Source: Alphaproteobacteria bacterium
GTDB lineage: Bacteria > Pseudomonadota > Alphaproteobacteria > Elsterales > Elsteraceae
Direction of reading: 5' to 3'
Assembly: GCA_013298565.1 (NCBI GenBank)
Contig: JAAFIC010000013.1
Location: 1 to 48,630 of the forward strand
Length of the DNA: 48,630 nt
The position numbers and the translations under genes are program-made. The notes below the pieces were generated by a model, which saw only the letters and a list, made by a program, of their open reading frames with translations, was not told the DNA's origin and did no database searches. This document shows positions 41,803 through 48,630 of the stretch, piece by piece (the first letter of the stretch is position 1; every line of letters starts with the position of its first letter).

Positions 41803-42913
41803 ATGCGTGCCGAAATCGTGGCGATTCACGATCACATCAAGCAGCAACTTGAGCTGCTAAGGAGGGGGCTTTGACTGGGATGTCTCTGTCGCCCGTCTAA
41901 CCGAGCTTACCGATGCCGCGAATGATCCGGACCTGTGGAACGATCAGGCCAAAGCGCAAAGCCTGCTGAAGGAAAAGACCGCGCTGGAGCGCAAGGTCAA
42001 CGGCTACCGCGCCATCGAAAACGAACTCGCCGACGCCCTCGGGCTGCTGGAAATGGCCGAGGCCGAGAGCGACGCCGACCTAACGGCGGAGGCGGAGGGG
42101 GCGCTGGACGCGCTCAAGATCGAAACCGATAAGCGCGTCCTGGAAAGTCTGCTGTCGGGCGAAGCCGATATGAACGATGCCTACCTGGAAGTAAACGCCG
42201 GGGCCGGTGGCACTGAAGCCCAGGATTGGGCTAATATCATGCTGCGGATGTACACCCGCTGGGCCGAACGTCGCGGCTTCAAAGTGGAACTTCTGGAAGA
42301 AAGCCCTGGGGAAGAAGCCGGGCTGAAATCTGCCACGATCATGATCTCCGGCCTTAATGCCTATGGCTGGCTGAAAACCGAAAGTGGGGTGCATCGCTTA
42401 GTCCGCATCTCCCCCTTCGACAGCCAAGCGCGGCGGCACACCAGCTTTTCGTCGGTTTGGGTCTATCCAGTCGTCGATGACACGATTGAAGTAGAGATTC
42501 TGGATAAGGATTTGCGGATCGACACGTTCCGCGCCTCTGGGGCGGGCGGGCAGCACGTCAATAAGACCGAAAGCGCGATCCGCATCACCCATATGCCCAC
42601 TGGCATCGTCGTCGCCTGCCAGTCCGACCGTTCCCAGCACCGCAACCGTGCAACCGCGATGCAAATGCTGAAAGCGCGGCTGTACGAGCGCCAACTCCAA
42701 GAACGCGAAGCCAAAGTGGCTGCCGCTAATGCCACCAAATCCGAAATCGGCTGGGGCCACCAAATCCGCTCCTACGTGTTGCAGCCCTACCAAATGGTGA
42801 AGGATTTGCGAACCGGGGCCGAAATGGGCAACTCCGGCGCGGTTCTGGATGGGGATATCGACACATTCCTCGAAGCCGCCCTGGCTGCGCGGTTAGGGTC
42901 CGTTGCGGGGTAG
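41803..42913 (+). CDS. prfB: Peptide chain release factor 2 (programmed +1 frameshift)
   Basis: The product joins 41803-41871 with 41873-42913. The first frame encodes MRAEIVAIHDHIKQQLELLR then RGL and meets TGA at 41872-41874; shifting +1 at CTT-TGA-C gives LDWDVSVARLTELTDAANDP and onward. The 369-residue protein has the SPFDSQARRHTSF anticodon-like motif of RF2 and the GAGGQHVNKT catalytic loop. RF2 terminates translation at UGA and UAA. AGGA lies ahead of the ATG. A single-frame reading from 42053 or so would miss 83 N-terminal residues. GNAT follows after 6 bp. Confidence 0.96.
41861..41875 (+). promoter_or_regulatory. prfB programmed frameshift site
   Basis: GGAGGGGGCTTTGAC: an internal Shine-Dalgarno-like stretch directly before CTT TGA C. 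In E. coli the equivalent is AGGGGG-TAT-CTT-TGA-C. Low RF2 lets ribosomes slip +1 at CTT; high RF2 ends translation at UGA. The spacing here is tighter than in E. coli. Confidence 0.92.
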
Positions 42914-42919
42914 GCGTCA

Positions 42920-43441
42920 ATGACGGAAATTCTAACCCTTTCGGCGGCGCAGATGGATGCTGCCCTTCCAGACCTCACCAGCCTGCTGCATACCTGCGTT
43001 CAGGCGGGGGCGAACATTAGTTTCGTGCTGCCGTTCTCGCCTGAAGATGCTGCGGCCTTCTGGTCTGAAAAGGTGCGTCCCGGTGTCGCGCGCGGCACGC
43101 GGGTTCTGCTGGTCGCCCGCCATAACGGCGCGATCACGGGGACAGTGCAACTCGACATTGACACGCCGCCGAATCAGCCGCACCGGGGCGATGTGTGCAA
43201 GCTGATGGTTCACCCCGAAGCACGACGGCAAGGCACCGCGCGCGCATTGATGCTGGTTTTAGAGGCGGAAGCCTGCCGCTTGGGCCGCACGCTGCTCACG
43301 CTCGATACACGCACGGGCGATAAGGCCGAACCGCTTTATGCGGGCCTTGGCTATCAGACCGTCGGGATTATCCCGAATTTCGCGTTGAATACCGCGCGCG
43401 ATGGGCTGCACGGCACGACGATTATGTATAAGGCGCTTTAG
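42920..43441 (+). CDS. GNAT-family N-acetyltransferase
   Basis: A 173-residue enzyme. Motif A is VCKLMVHPEARRQGTARALM, acetyl-CoA-binding, and the following TLLTLDTRTGDKAEPLYAGL then GYQTVGIIPNFAL is motif B; the N-terminal part has LLVARHNGAITGTVQLDIDT. The acceptor is unknown (antibiotic, polyamine and protein targets are all possible). It starts 6 bp after the prfB stop, so it is likely cotranscribed. Confidence 0.88.
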   Translation: MTEILTLSAAQMDAALPDLTSLLHTCVQAGANISFVLPFSPEDAAAFWSEKVRPGVARGTRVLLVARHNGAITGTVQLDIDTPPNQPHRGDVCKLMVHPEARRQGTARALMLVLEAEACRLGRTLLTLDTRTGDKAEPLYAGLGYQTVGIIPNFALNTARDGLHGTTIMYKAL

Positions 43442-43606
43442 GCCTATATCCCCCACCGATATTCATCTGGACGGCGGCGGCAAAATTTGATGACGTTGGC
43501 GTCAAGTTTTTGGTGCGACAGCCAACGCCCGGCCTTAGTGCTGGGTGCAACAGAAGAATGAAGCCGGGCCGCGTTGCCACCCGGCTGTTCGGTGGAGGAA
43601 AACCCT

Positions 43607-45133
43607 GTGACTGCTCTGCGTTCCGATACCTCGACTCCCCCCGCGCCGGGGCTTGATCCTATCCTCGATCCGAGGCTGCTTGCCCGCGCGCTCTCGGGCA
43701 AACTACTGATTGATGGGGCGTTGGTTCCTGCCCTCAGCGGCAAGACATTCCTGGTGGTGAACCCGGCCAATGGCGAAACCGTGGCCGAAGCGGCGTTAGG
43801 GGACGCTAGCGATGTGGACCGCGCGGCTGTAGCGGCGCAGAAGGCGCAAAAGCTGTGGGCTGCCCGCCCAGCGCGCGAACGTGGCAAGTTGGTGGCCGCC
43901 TGCGGGCAAAAGCTTCAAGATCATGTGGAAGAGTTGGGCCGCTTGGTTGCGCTTGAAACCGGCAAGGCGCTGCGAACCGAAAGCCGCGTGGAAGCCTCGA
44001 TTTTGGCCGATGTCTTCACCTTTTTTGGCGGGCTTGCCCCGGAGATAAAGGGCGAAACCGTGCCGTTCAACCCGGATATGCTCACCGTTACGCTGCATGA
44101 ACCCTTGGGCGTTGTCGGCGCGATCATCCCCTGGAACGTGCCGATGATGCTGATGGCGCTCAAAATTGCCCCGGCGTTGGTTGCGGGCAATAGCGTTATC
44201 GTGAAGTCGGCAGAAGAAGCGCCGCTAGCGGTACTGCGTGCCTGTCAGATCATGGCTTCGGTGCTGCCCGCCGGCACGCTCAACATTCTCTCGGGCTTTG
44301 GGCCGGAGTGCGGTGCGCCGCTGGTGGCGCATCCGGTGGTGAAGAAGGTGACGTTCACGGGGTCGGTTGAAACCGGCAAGATCGTCGCGCGGGCAGCGGC
44401 GGAAAAGCTGATTCCGGTGACGCTGGAACTCGGCGGCAAATCTCCCATGATCGTCTGTGCCGATGCCGACCTAGACCGGGCAGTGGCCGGCGCAATTGCT
44501 GGCGTGCGCTTTACCCGCCAGGGCCAAAGCTGCACAGCGGCCAGCCGGATTTATGTTCACGCCGATTTACACGATGCCTTCATCGCCAAGCTTACCCAAG
44601 CGGTGAATGCCATGAAAATGGGTGATCCGCTCGATGATGCGACCGATATTGGTACGATCATCTCGCAAGAGCAGTTTCAAAAAGTGCAGAATTATATCGC
44701 CATTGGCGAGGCGGAAGGCGGCACGGCCCTGCGGTGCGCGCAAATGCCGACCGATCCGGCGTTTGCCAAGGGCCTGTTCGCCCAACCGGTTGTGTTCACC
44801 GGGCTGCCCGCCCATAGCCGCGTGCTGCGCGAAGAAATCTTCGGCCCCGTGACCTGCGTGCAATCCTGGACCGATTTCGATGCCGTGATTGCCGCCGCCA
44901 ATGATAGCGACTACGGGCTTGCCGCGACGCTGTGGACTCAGAACCTCAAAACCGCTCTCGACGGCTCCCGCCGCCTCGAAGCCGGGCTTGTGCAGGTCAA
45001 TCAAAATCTCGTTGTGCAGCCCAACATTTCCTATGGCGGGATCAAGCAGTCCGGTTTGGGGAAGGAGGCATCTCTCGAGTCGATGCTTGAGCATTTTACC
45101 CATAAAAAGACGATTATTCTAAACATGACTTAA
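43607..45133 (+). CDS. NAD(P)-dependent aldehyde dehydrogenase
   Basis: A 508-residue enzyme oxidising aldehydes to acids. The cofactor part has PLGVVGAIIPWNVPMMLMAL (residues about 165-184) and KVTFTGSVETGKIV; the catalytic Glu is in TLELGGKSPMIV and the catalytic Cys in RQGQSCTAASRIYV; FGPVTCVQSW and YGGIKQSGLGKEA complete the pattern. The N-terminal about 35 residues precede the fold. GTG 43607 is chosen because GGAGG lies 9 bp ahead; an upstream frame extends to 43574. The aldehyde is not identified. A terminator follows at 45148. Confidence 0.92.
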   Translation: MTALRSDTSTPPAPGLDPILDPRLLARALSGKLLIDGALVPALSGKTFLVVNPANGETVAEAALGDASDVDRAAVAAQKAQKLWAARPARERGKLVAACGQKLQDHVEELGRLVALETGKALRTESRVEASILADVFTFFGGLAPEIKGETVPFNPDMLTVTLHEPLGVVGAIIPWNVPMMLMALKIAPALVAGNSVIVKSAEEAPLAVLRACQIMASVLPAGTLNILSGFGPECGAPLVAHPVVKKVTFTGSVETGKIVARAAAEKLIPVTLELGGKSPMIVCADADLDRAVAGAIAGVRFTRQGQSCTAASRIYVHADLHDAFIAKLTQAVNAMKMGDPLDDATDIGTIISQEQFQKVQNYIAIGEAEGGTALRCAQMPTDPAFAKGLFAQPVVFTGLPAHSRVLREEIFGPVTCVQSWTDFDAVIAAANDSDYGLAATLWTQNLKTALDGSRRLEAGLVQVNQNLVVQPNISYGGIKQSGLGKEASLESMLEHFTHKKTIILNMT

Positions 45134-45147
45134 CGTCGGCGCTACTT

Positions 45148-45180
45148 ATGGGCGCGCGTGCCGGGCGCGCCCATATTTTT
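45148..45180 (+). terminator. Rho-independent terminator after aldehyde dehydrogenase
   Basis: ATGGGCGCGC (45148-45157) and GCGCGCCCAT (45165-45174), 7-base loop, then ATTTTTCTTTT. Confidence 0.88.
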
Positions 45181-45287
45181 CTTTTGCATCAAAAATCGAC
45201 TTATAGTTTCAAAAAACGGCAACTTCTGATTTGCTACTCTCCGACGATAGGCCCGTGGGGCTATTCTGGGGATACGGTAGGAGAAAA

Positions 45288-46589
45288 ATGTTGGCAGGCT
45301 TATTTTCGCGGCGCTCGTCCGAGGACGCAGACTTTATTTCTCTGTGGGAAACGCTGGCCGGGGTCGGTCTCTGGCATGTGGCGTTGGCTGAGGCCAATCC
45401 CCTGAATGAAAAAAGCCGGTGGGTTTGGTCGGCAGAGTTCCGCCGCCTGTTGGGCTTTACTAGCGAGGCTGAATTTGCCAATACGATGCAAGCGTTTGCT
45501 GCCCGCCTGCACCCGGAGGAGGCCGAAGACGTAAAGGCCAAGCTGATCGGGCTAATCACCAAGCGCGGCAGCACCGAGCGCTTCGATCGTACCTTTCGCT
45601 TGAAGGCCAAGGATGGCAGCTTCCGTTGGTTCCGCTTTACTGCCGGTGTGCTGCGCGATAGCGGCGGTGGTGCCACGAAGGCAGGCGGCGCGCTGGTTGA
45701 TGTGCATGAAACCATCGTGCTTCAGAGCAGCCAAAGTCAGCGGGTAGAAACGCTTGGCACGGTTACAATGCAGCTTGAACATTCGATTGCGGGCGTCGTT
45801 GAAACCTCGGCGGCGCGTTCGGGCGACGTTCGGGCGGCTGCCCAACGCCAAGCGCAAACTGCCGCGCGCGCGCAAGAGCAATTGACCACGGCGGCAGCGT
45901 CCTCACGGCAAGCCCTGAGCGGGGCGGAAACGGTGGCGGCGGCGACCGAGGAACTCTCGGCCTCGATTGCCGAAATTGGCCGTCAGGTCACGGAAGCCTC
46001 TTCGATCTCTAATACGGCAACTCAGGAGACCGGGCGGACCAATACCATCATTCAAACGCTGGCCGGGGCGGCGGATCGTATCGGTCAGGTCGTGAGCTTG
46101 ATCAATAATATCGCCGGGCAGACCAATCTTCTGGCCCTTAATGCCACCATCGAAGCCGCGCGGGCCGGCGAGGCGGGCAAAGGCTTTGCCGTGGTCGCGA
46201 CCGAGGTGAAGAGCCTCGCCAGCCAAACCGCCAAGGCGACAGATGAAATCAGCGAACAAATTAGCGCCGTTCAAACCGAAACCGCCCGCGCGGTGGAAGC
46301 TATCCAAAAGGTGACGGACGTTATTTCCCGCGTGCAGACAATCAATACGCAAATCGCCGCCTCGGTCGAGCAGCAAGACGCAGCAACCCGCGAAATCGCC
46401 CGCACCGTCCAGCAAGGCGTAACGGCGACACGCGGCACCAGCCAAACTTTGGATAATGTTGCAACCGCCATGTCCGAAAGCGCCGCCCTCGCGCATACCG
46501 TGCAAGGCTCGGCGGAGGATTTGACCCAGCAGTCGGAAACGCTCCGCAAAGAGGTCAAAAGCCTGCTGGAGATTTTGCGCCGCGTATAA
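45288..46589 (+). CDS. Soluble methyl-accepting chemotaxis protein with PAS domain
   Basis: A 433-residue protein without membrane helices. An N-terminal PAS-fold sensor ([55 protein letters not shown]) precedes coiled coils and the signalling hairpin tip [20 protein letters not shown] then [20 protein letters not shown]. The tip binds CheA/CheW. The PAS domain could sense redox or a small ligand; no heme- or flavin-binding residues can be asserted. ATG 45288 is chosen for TAGGAGAAAA right before it; the longer frame to 45231 is unlikely. No other chemotaxis gene is near. Confidence 0.92.
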   Translation: MLAGLFSRRSSEDADFISLWETLAGVGLWHVALAEANPLNEKSRWVWSAEFRRLLGFTSEAEFANTMQAFAARLHPEEAEDVKAKLIGLITKRGSTERFDRTFRLKAKDGSFRWFRFTAGVLRDSGGGATKAGGALVDVHETIVLQSSQSQRVETLGTVTMQLEHSIAGVVETSAARSGDVRAAAQRQAQTAARAQEQLTTAAASSRQALSGAETVAAATEELSASIAEIGRQVTEASSISNTATQETGRTNTIIQTLAGAADRIGQVVSLINNIAGQTNLLALNATIEAARAGEAGKGFAVVATEVKSLASQTAKATDEISEQISAVQTETARAVEAIQKVTDVISRVQTINTQIAASVEQQDAATREIARTVQQGVTATRGTSQTLDNVATAMSESAALAHTVQGSAEDLTQQSETLRKEVKSLLEILRRV

Positions 46590-46601
46590 CTCCCAGAAAA
46601 T

Positions 46602-46628
46602 CCCCGTCCGACGGTATCTCGGACGGGG
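46602..46628. terminator. Bidirectional terminator between MCP and GST genes
   Basis: CCCCGTCCGA (46602-46611) and TCGGACGGGG (46619-46628), perfect 10-bp stem, 7-base loop; TATT follows on the plus strand and TTTTCTGG on the minus strand. Confidence 0.75.
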
Positions 46629-46635
46629 GTATTGC

Positions 46636-47265
46636 TTAATCCTGTTTTGCAGGCACTAGGGCATCGTCGAGAGCTGCTGCCCGGATAGAGGCGGGGCGTT
46701 GGTAGAGGCGCGCCAGATAGGTCTCGAAGATAGGACCGAGCGGAATGACCTTAAACTGCGTCAGCCACCCCAGCATCGAGCCGGTGTAGATATCCGCCGC
46801 ACTGAAGGCTTCCCCAGCGAAATAGGGGGCTTCCGCCAACCGGTTTTCGAGGGCTGAGACGGCAAGCTCGAAGCTGCCATAACCCACCATGCCGCGTTTT
46901 TCTGCCGGAACCTCTACCCCCAGTGCCTTATTAGTGCTGGCCCCATCAAGCGGCCCTGCCCCGAAAAACATCCAGCGAAAATAGGCGGCGCGTGCGGGCG
47001 TTCCAGGCGGCGGAATCAGCCCCGCCTGGGGAAACGCATCGGCCAGATAAGCGCAGATTGCTCCCGTTTCCGTAACAACCGCGCCGTTATGCCGAATGGC
47101 CGGAACCTTGCCGAGCGGGTTGATCGCCAAATAGTCGGGCGTTTTCATCTCCGGCCCGTATTGAATAAGGCGCGTTTCGTAGGGGGTTCCTATTTCTTCG
47201 AGTATCCAACGCACCGTGCGACCGCGCGACTGGGGGTTGGTGAAGAAAATCAACTCGTCAGACAT
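46636..47265 (-). CDS. Glutathione S-transferase family protein
   Basis: A 209-residue protein. The N-terminal thioredoxin-like domain reads MSDELIFFTNPQSRGRTVRW, with NPLGKVPAIRHNGAVVTETG (cis-Pro and glutathione-binding Glu-Thr) at about residues 49-68, and the C-terminal helical domain has LAEAPYFAGEAFSAADIYTG. The FTNPQSRGRTVRWILEE start with Ser at the catalytic position fits the beta/theta-like bacterial group. It conjugates or reduces electrophiles with glutathione; substrate unknown. It shares glutathione metabolism with the reductase at the other end of the window. Confidence 0.9.
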   Translation of the reverse strand: MSDELIFFTNPQSRGRTVRWILEEIGTPYETRLIQYGPEMKTPDYLAINPLGKVPAIRHNGAVVTETGAICAYLADAFPQAGLIPPPGTPARAAYFRWMFFGAGPLDGASTNKALGVEVPAEKRGMVGYGSFELAVSALENRLAEAPYFAGEAFSAADIYTGSMLGWLTQFKVIPLGPIFETYLARLYQRPASIRAAALDDALVPAKQD

Positions 47266-47328
47266 GAGGCGCTCCTGTTAAGGCCATGAGCCTTAATTCT
47301 AGCACAGAAGGGCGCGAGCGGCTTTAGG

Positions 47329-47748
47329 TTAGAGCGTGTGATGACGGTCGCACGGCCCCGCCAGCGCTTCCAGAATACGGCATTCGCTGATCGTGCCGTG
47401 GCAGTCTTCGGCGATCATGCGGGCAACCTCCTCCCGCAGGGCGCTGAGGCGGGCGATTTTATGATTGATGTCGGCGAGATGCGCGGTGGCAATCGCGTCG
47501 GCATCCGCGCAAGGGCGAGCCTGGTCGCCCGTGAGCGCCAGCAGTTGCCGAATGGCCTCTACCTCGAACCCCAATTCCCGCGCGTGGCGAATGAAGCGCA
47601 GGCGGCGCGTGTCGTCCGGCCCATAAAGCCGTCGATTGCTGGCGCTGCGGTTGGCGGCGTCGAGCAGGCCGATACTCTCGTAATAGCGGATAGTGGGGAT
47701 TTTCACCCCGGTTTCGCTGGATAAAGCCCCGATGCTGGTGGTCTGCAT
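47329..47748 (-). CDS. MerR-family metal-responsive regulator (ZntR/CadR-like)
   Basis: A 139-residue regulator. The winged helix begins SIGALSSETGVKIPTIRYYE then SIGLLDAANRSASNRRLYG, followed by a dimerisation helix and a C-terminal metal-binding part. Cys at residues 80, 116, 123 and 133 and several His (117, 136, 137) match the pattern of zinc/cadmium/lead sensors of the ZntR branch. It is divergent from a CDF-type transporter gene, and the spacer holds a 19-bp-spaced MerR promoter with a perfect dyad, so it most likely activates the transporter when metal is bound. Confidence 0.88.
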   Translation of the reverse strand: MQTTSIGALSSETGVKIPTIRYYESIGLLDAANRSASNRRLYGPDDTRRLRFIRHARELGFEVEAIRQLLALTGDQARPCADADAIATAHLADINHKIARLSALREEVARMIAEDCHGTISECRILEALAGPCDRHHTL

Positions 47749-47755
47749 TTTCCGC

Positions 47756-47786
47756 TTGCTCCTCTAGTCGCTAGAGGATGTAGGGC
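47756..47786 (+). promoter_or_regulatory. MerR-type promoter and operator of the transporter gene
   Basis: TTGCTC (47756-47761) and TAGGGC (47781-47786) are 19 bp apart, the overlong spacer that MerR proteins untwist. The spacer carries the perfect dyad CCTCTAG-TCG-CTAGAGG (47761-47777). Confidence 0.8.
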
Positions 47787-47819
47787 TAAGGGACGCAGTA
47801 TTAAAGGACCGACAGCAAA

Positions 47820-48485
47820 ATGTCCCACGCTCACAACCATTCTCACCCTCCTATCGAGCCGCAGGCCGAAAGCTGCGGTTGTCACGGAACGCCCGTGTTC
47901 GATGGCCTCGATCCGCGCTACCGCCGCACGTTGTGGCTGGTGATTGCACTGAACGCGGGCATGTTCATCCTCGAAATTCTGGCGGGGCAGCACGCAGGCT
48001 CGCAAGCCTTGCAGGCCGATGCATTGGATTTCTTGGGCGATAGCCTCACTTACGGCCTTAGCCTTGCCGTGATTGGGGCATCAATCCGCGTGCGGGCCAA
48101 TGCTGCCCTTGTCAAAAGCCTGAGCCTATTCCTGATGGGCCTGTGGGTGTTCGGCGCAACCCTGTATCAGGTGATGGTTCCGAGCGTACCGCAGGCGGAG
48201 GTAATGGGCATCGTCGGCTTTCTGGCGCTCGGCGCTAACCTTGCCTCGGTCGGGTTGTTGATGCGCTATAAGGACGGCGACGCCAATGTGCGCTCCGTCT
48301 GGCTGTGCTCGCGGAATGATGCGATTGGCAATGTGGCCGTGATGGGCGCGGCAGTGGCGGTCGGCCTCACGGGCACGCGCTGGCCTGATCTGATCGTGGC
48401 AGGCGTGATGGCCGGGCTGTTCGTTTGGTCTGCCGTGCAGATTTTGCGGCAGGCGTTGGCGGAACGACGTTCTGTAGCAGCTTAG
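47820..48485 (+). CDS. Cation transporter of the CDF superfamily (short form)
   Basis: A 221-residue inner-membrane protein with about six helices. The N-terminus is His/Cys-rich (MSHAHNHSHPP, then ESCGCHGTP), a probable metal-collecting arm. TM2 has QADALDFLGDSLTYG, with the two Asp of the transport site, and TM5 has LCSRNDAIGNVAVMGAA with Asp and Asn in place of HxxxD. It lacks the long C-terminal cytoplasmic domain of ZitB/FieF. Expected to export zinc, cobalt, cadmium or similar ions by proton antiport; control by the divergent MerR gene supports this. Its TAG stop is the first bases of palindromic repeat copy 3. AAGGA precedes the ATG. Confidence 0.88.
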   Translation: MSHAHNHSHPPIEPQAESCGCHGTPVFDGLDPRYRRTLWLVIALNAGMFILEILAGQHAGSQALQADALDFLGDSLTYGLSLAVIGASIRVRANAALVKSLSLFLMGLWVFGATLYQVMVPSVPQAEVMGIVGFLALGANLASVGLLMRYKDGDANVRSVWLCSRNDAIGNVAVMGAAVAVGLTGTRWPDLIVAGVMAGLFVWSAVQILRQALAERRSVAA

Positions 48486-48630
48486 AGCATCGTGCGTCAT
48501 AGTTGACGCACGATGCTCTCGCTTTCTTTTAGCCCTCGCCGCCAGGTGCGTTGACGCGCCAAGCGCTTGGCCGGGCGCATCCGCGCCCTTGGCCGCCGCC
48601 TCACCCGACACGCTTGGCGTGTCAAACACG
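48483..48630 (+). repeat. Composite palindromic repeat, copy 3 (runs off the window)
   Basis: Left hairpin AGAGCATCGTGCGTCA (48484-48499) with TGACGCACGATGCTCT (48504-48519), then CGCTTTCTTTTAGCCCTCG as in copy 2. An extra about 32-bp module with CCAAGCGCTTGG is inserted before the GC block. It ends in GACACGC/GCGTGTC as copy 2 does and is cut by the window edge. The hairpin and TTTCTTTT can end the transporter transcript. Confidence 0.85.

Noticed and set aside
42053-42913. prfB read as a short gene beginning at 42053
   Set aside because: The upstream frame, joined through the CTT TGA C shift, gives the complete RF2 N-terminus, so the short frame is only the tail.

Overview
The window is GC-rich chromosomal DNA of an alphaproteobacterium, most likely Rhodospirillales-like. 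The clues are a DUF1013/TrcR cell-cycle regulator, the singlet-oxygen/photolyase-type cluster (FeS photolyase, SDR, NTF2-like, DUF3833, MFS), a class II DAHP synthase, RNase E with an alphaproteobacterial-style acidic/Arg tail, and the tRNA sequences. Most genes are ordinary housekeeping genes in short operons, often with 4-bp ATGA overlaps. No rRNA genes and no CRISPR array are visible.

Layout. 1-2 kb: end of glutathione reductase, a RelE/ParE-like toxin-antitoxin pair, a GNAT enzyme with a hairpin-rich leader. 2.2-4.5 kb: an AT-rich island (small ORF plus a DUF2335 gene with an in-frame TGA) lying between two 184-bp copies of the 3' end of an alpha/beta-hydrolase gene. 4.5-9.4 kb: nicotinate phosphoribosyltransferase, DAHP synthase, a Tyr/Pro/Arg/Asp-rich lipoprotein, DUF2256, HAD hydrolase, a RES/Xre-type toxin-antitoxin pair. 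9.5-13.8 kb: tRNA-Thr, then a divergent iron-regulated locus (piuC versus imelysin and di-heme oxidoreductase) around a Fur-box-like site, then vapBC. 13.8-22 kb: acyl-CoA dehydrogenase, D-2-hydroxyacid-type FAD dehydrogenase, tsaC, an orphan ParA with a 15-bp tandem repeat, cysQ and an orphan molybdopterin hydroxylase. 22-23.3 kb: hicAB with a palindromic operator, antitoxin debris, tRNA-Val.

23.4-29.6 kb: SDR, DUF6134, photolyase, SDR and NTF2-like on the plus strand, facing DUF3833 and an MFS transporter; this resembles the membrane-lipid/photo-oxidative stress clusters of proteobacteria. 29.6-33.3 kb: trcR, quinone oxidoreductase, DUF1192, an unrecognised protein, an OmpA-family lipoprotein. 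33.6-34.2 kb: tRNA-Gly(CCC) followed by an integrase N-terminal remnant, a composite palindromic repeat and a 36-bp copy of the end of rne. 34.2-43.4 kb: rne with a long structured leader, cell-wall amidase and PBP1A, prfB with its programmed +1 frameshift, a GNAT. 43.6-48.6 kb: aldehyde dehydrogenase, soluble PAS chemoreceptor, GST, and a MerR/cation-transporter divergon.

The most unusual signals are structural. The 184-bp duplication around the island has mostly synonymous differences, closely paralleling the way phage-type elements such as e14 displace and replace the 3' end of icd. A modular family of palindromic repeats occurs three times (32.1, 34.0 and 48.5 kb) with compensatory base changes in its hairpin. 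The RNase E leader has a hairpin covering its ribosome-binding site. I see no complete new enzymatic or defence system; four toxin-antitoxin modules and several degraded mobile remnants are present.
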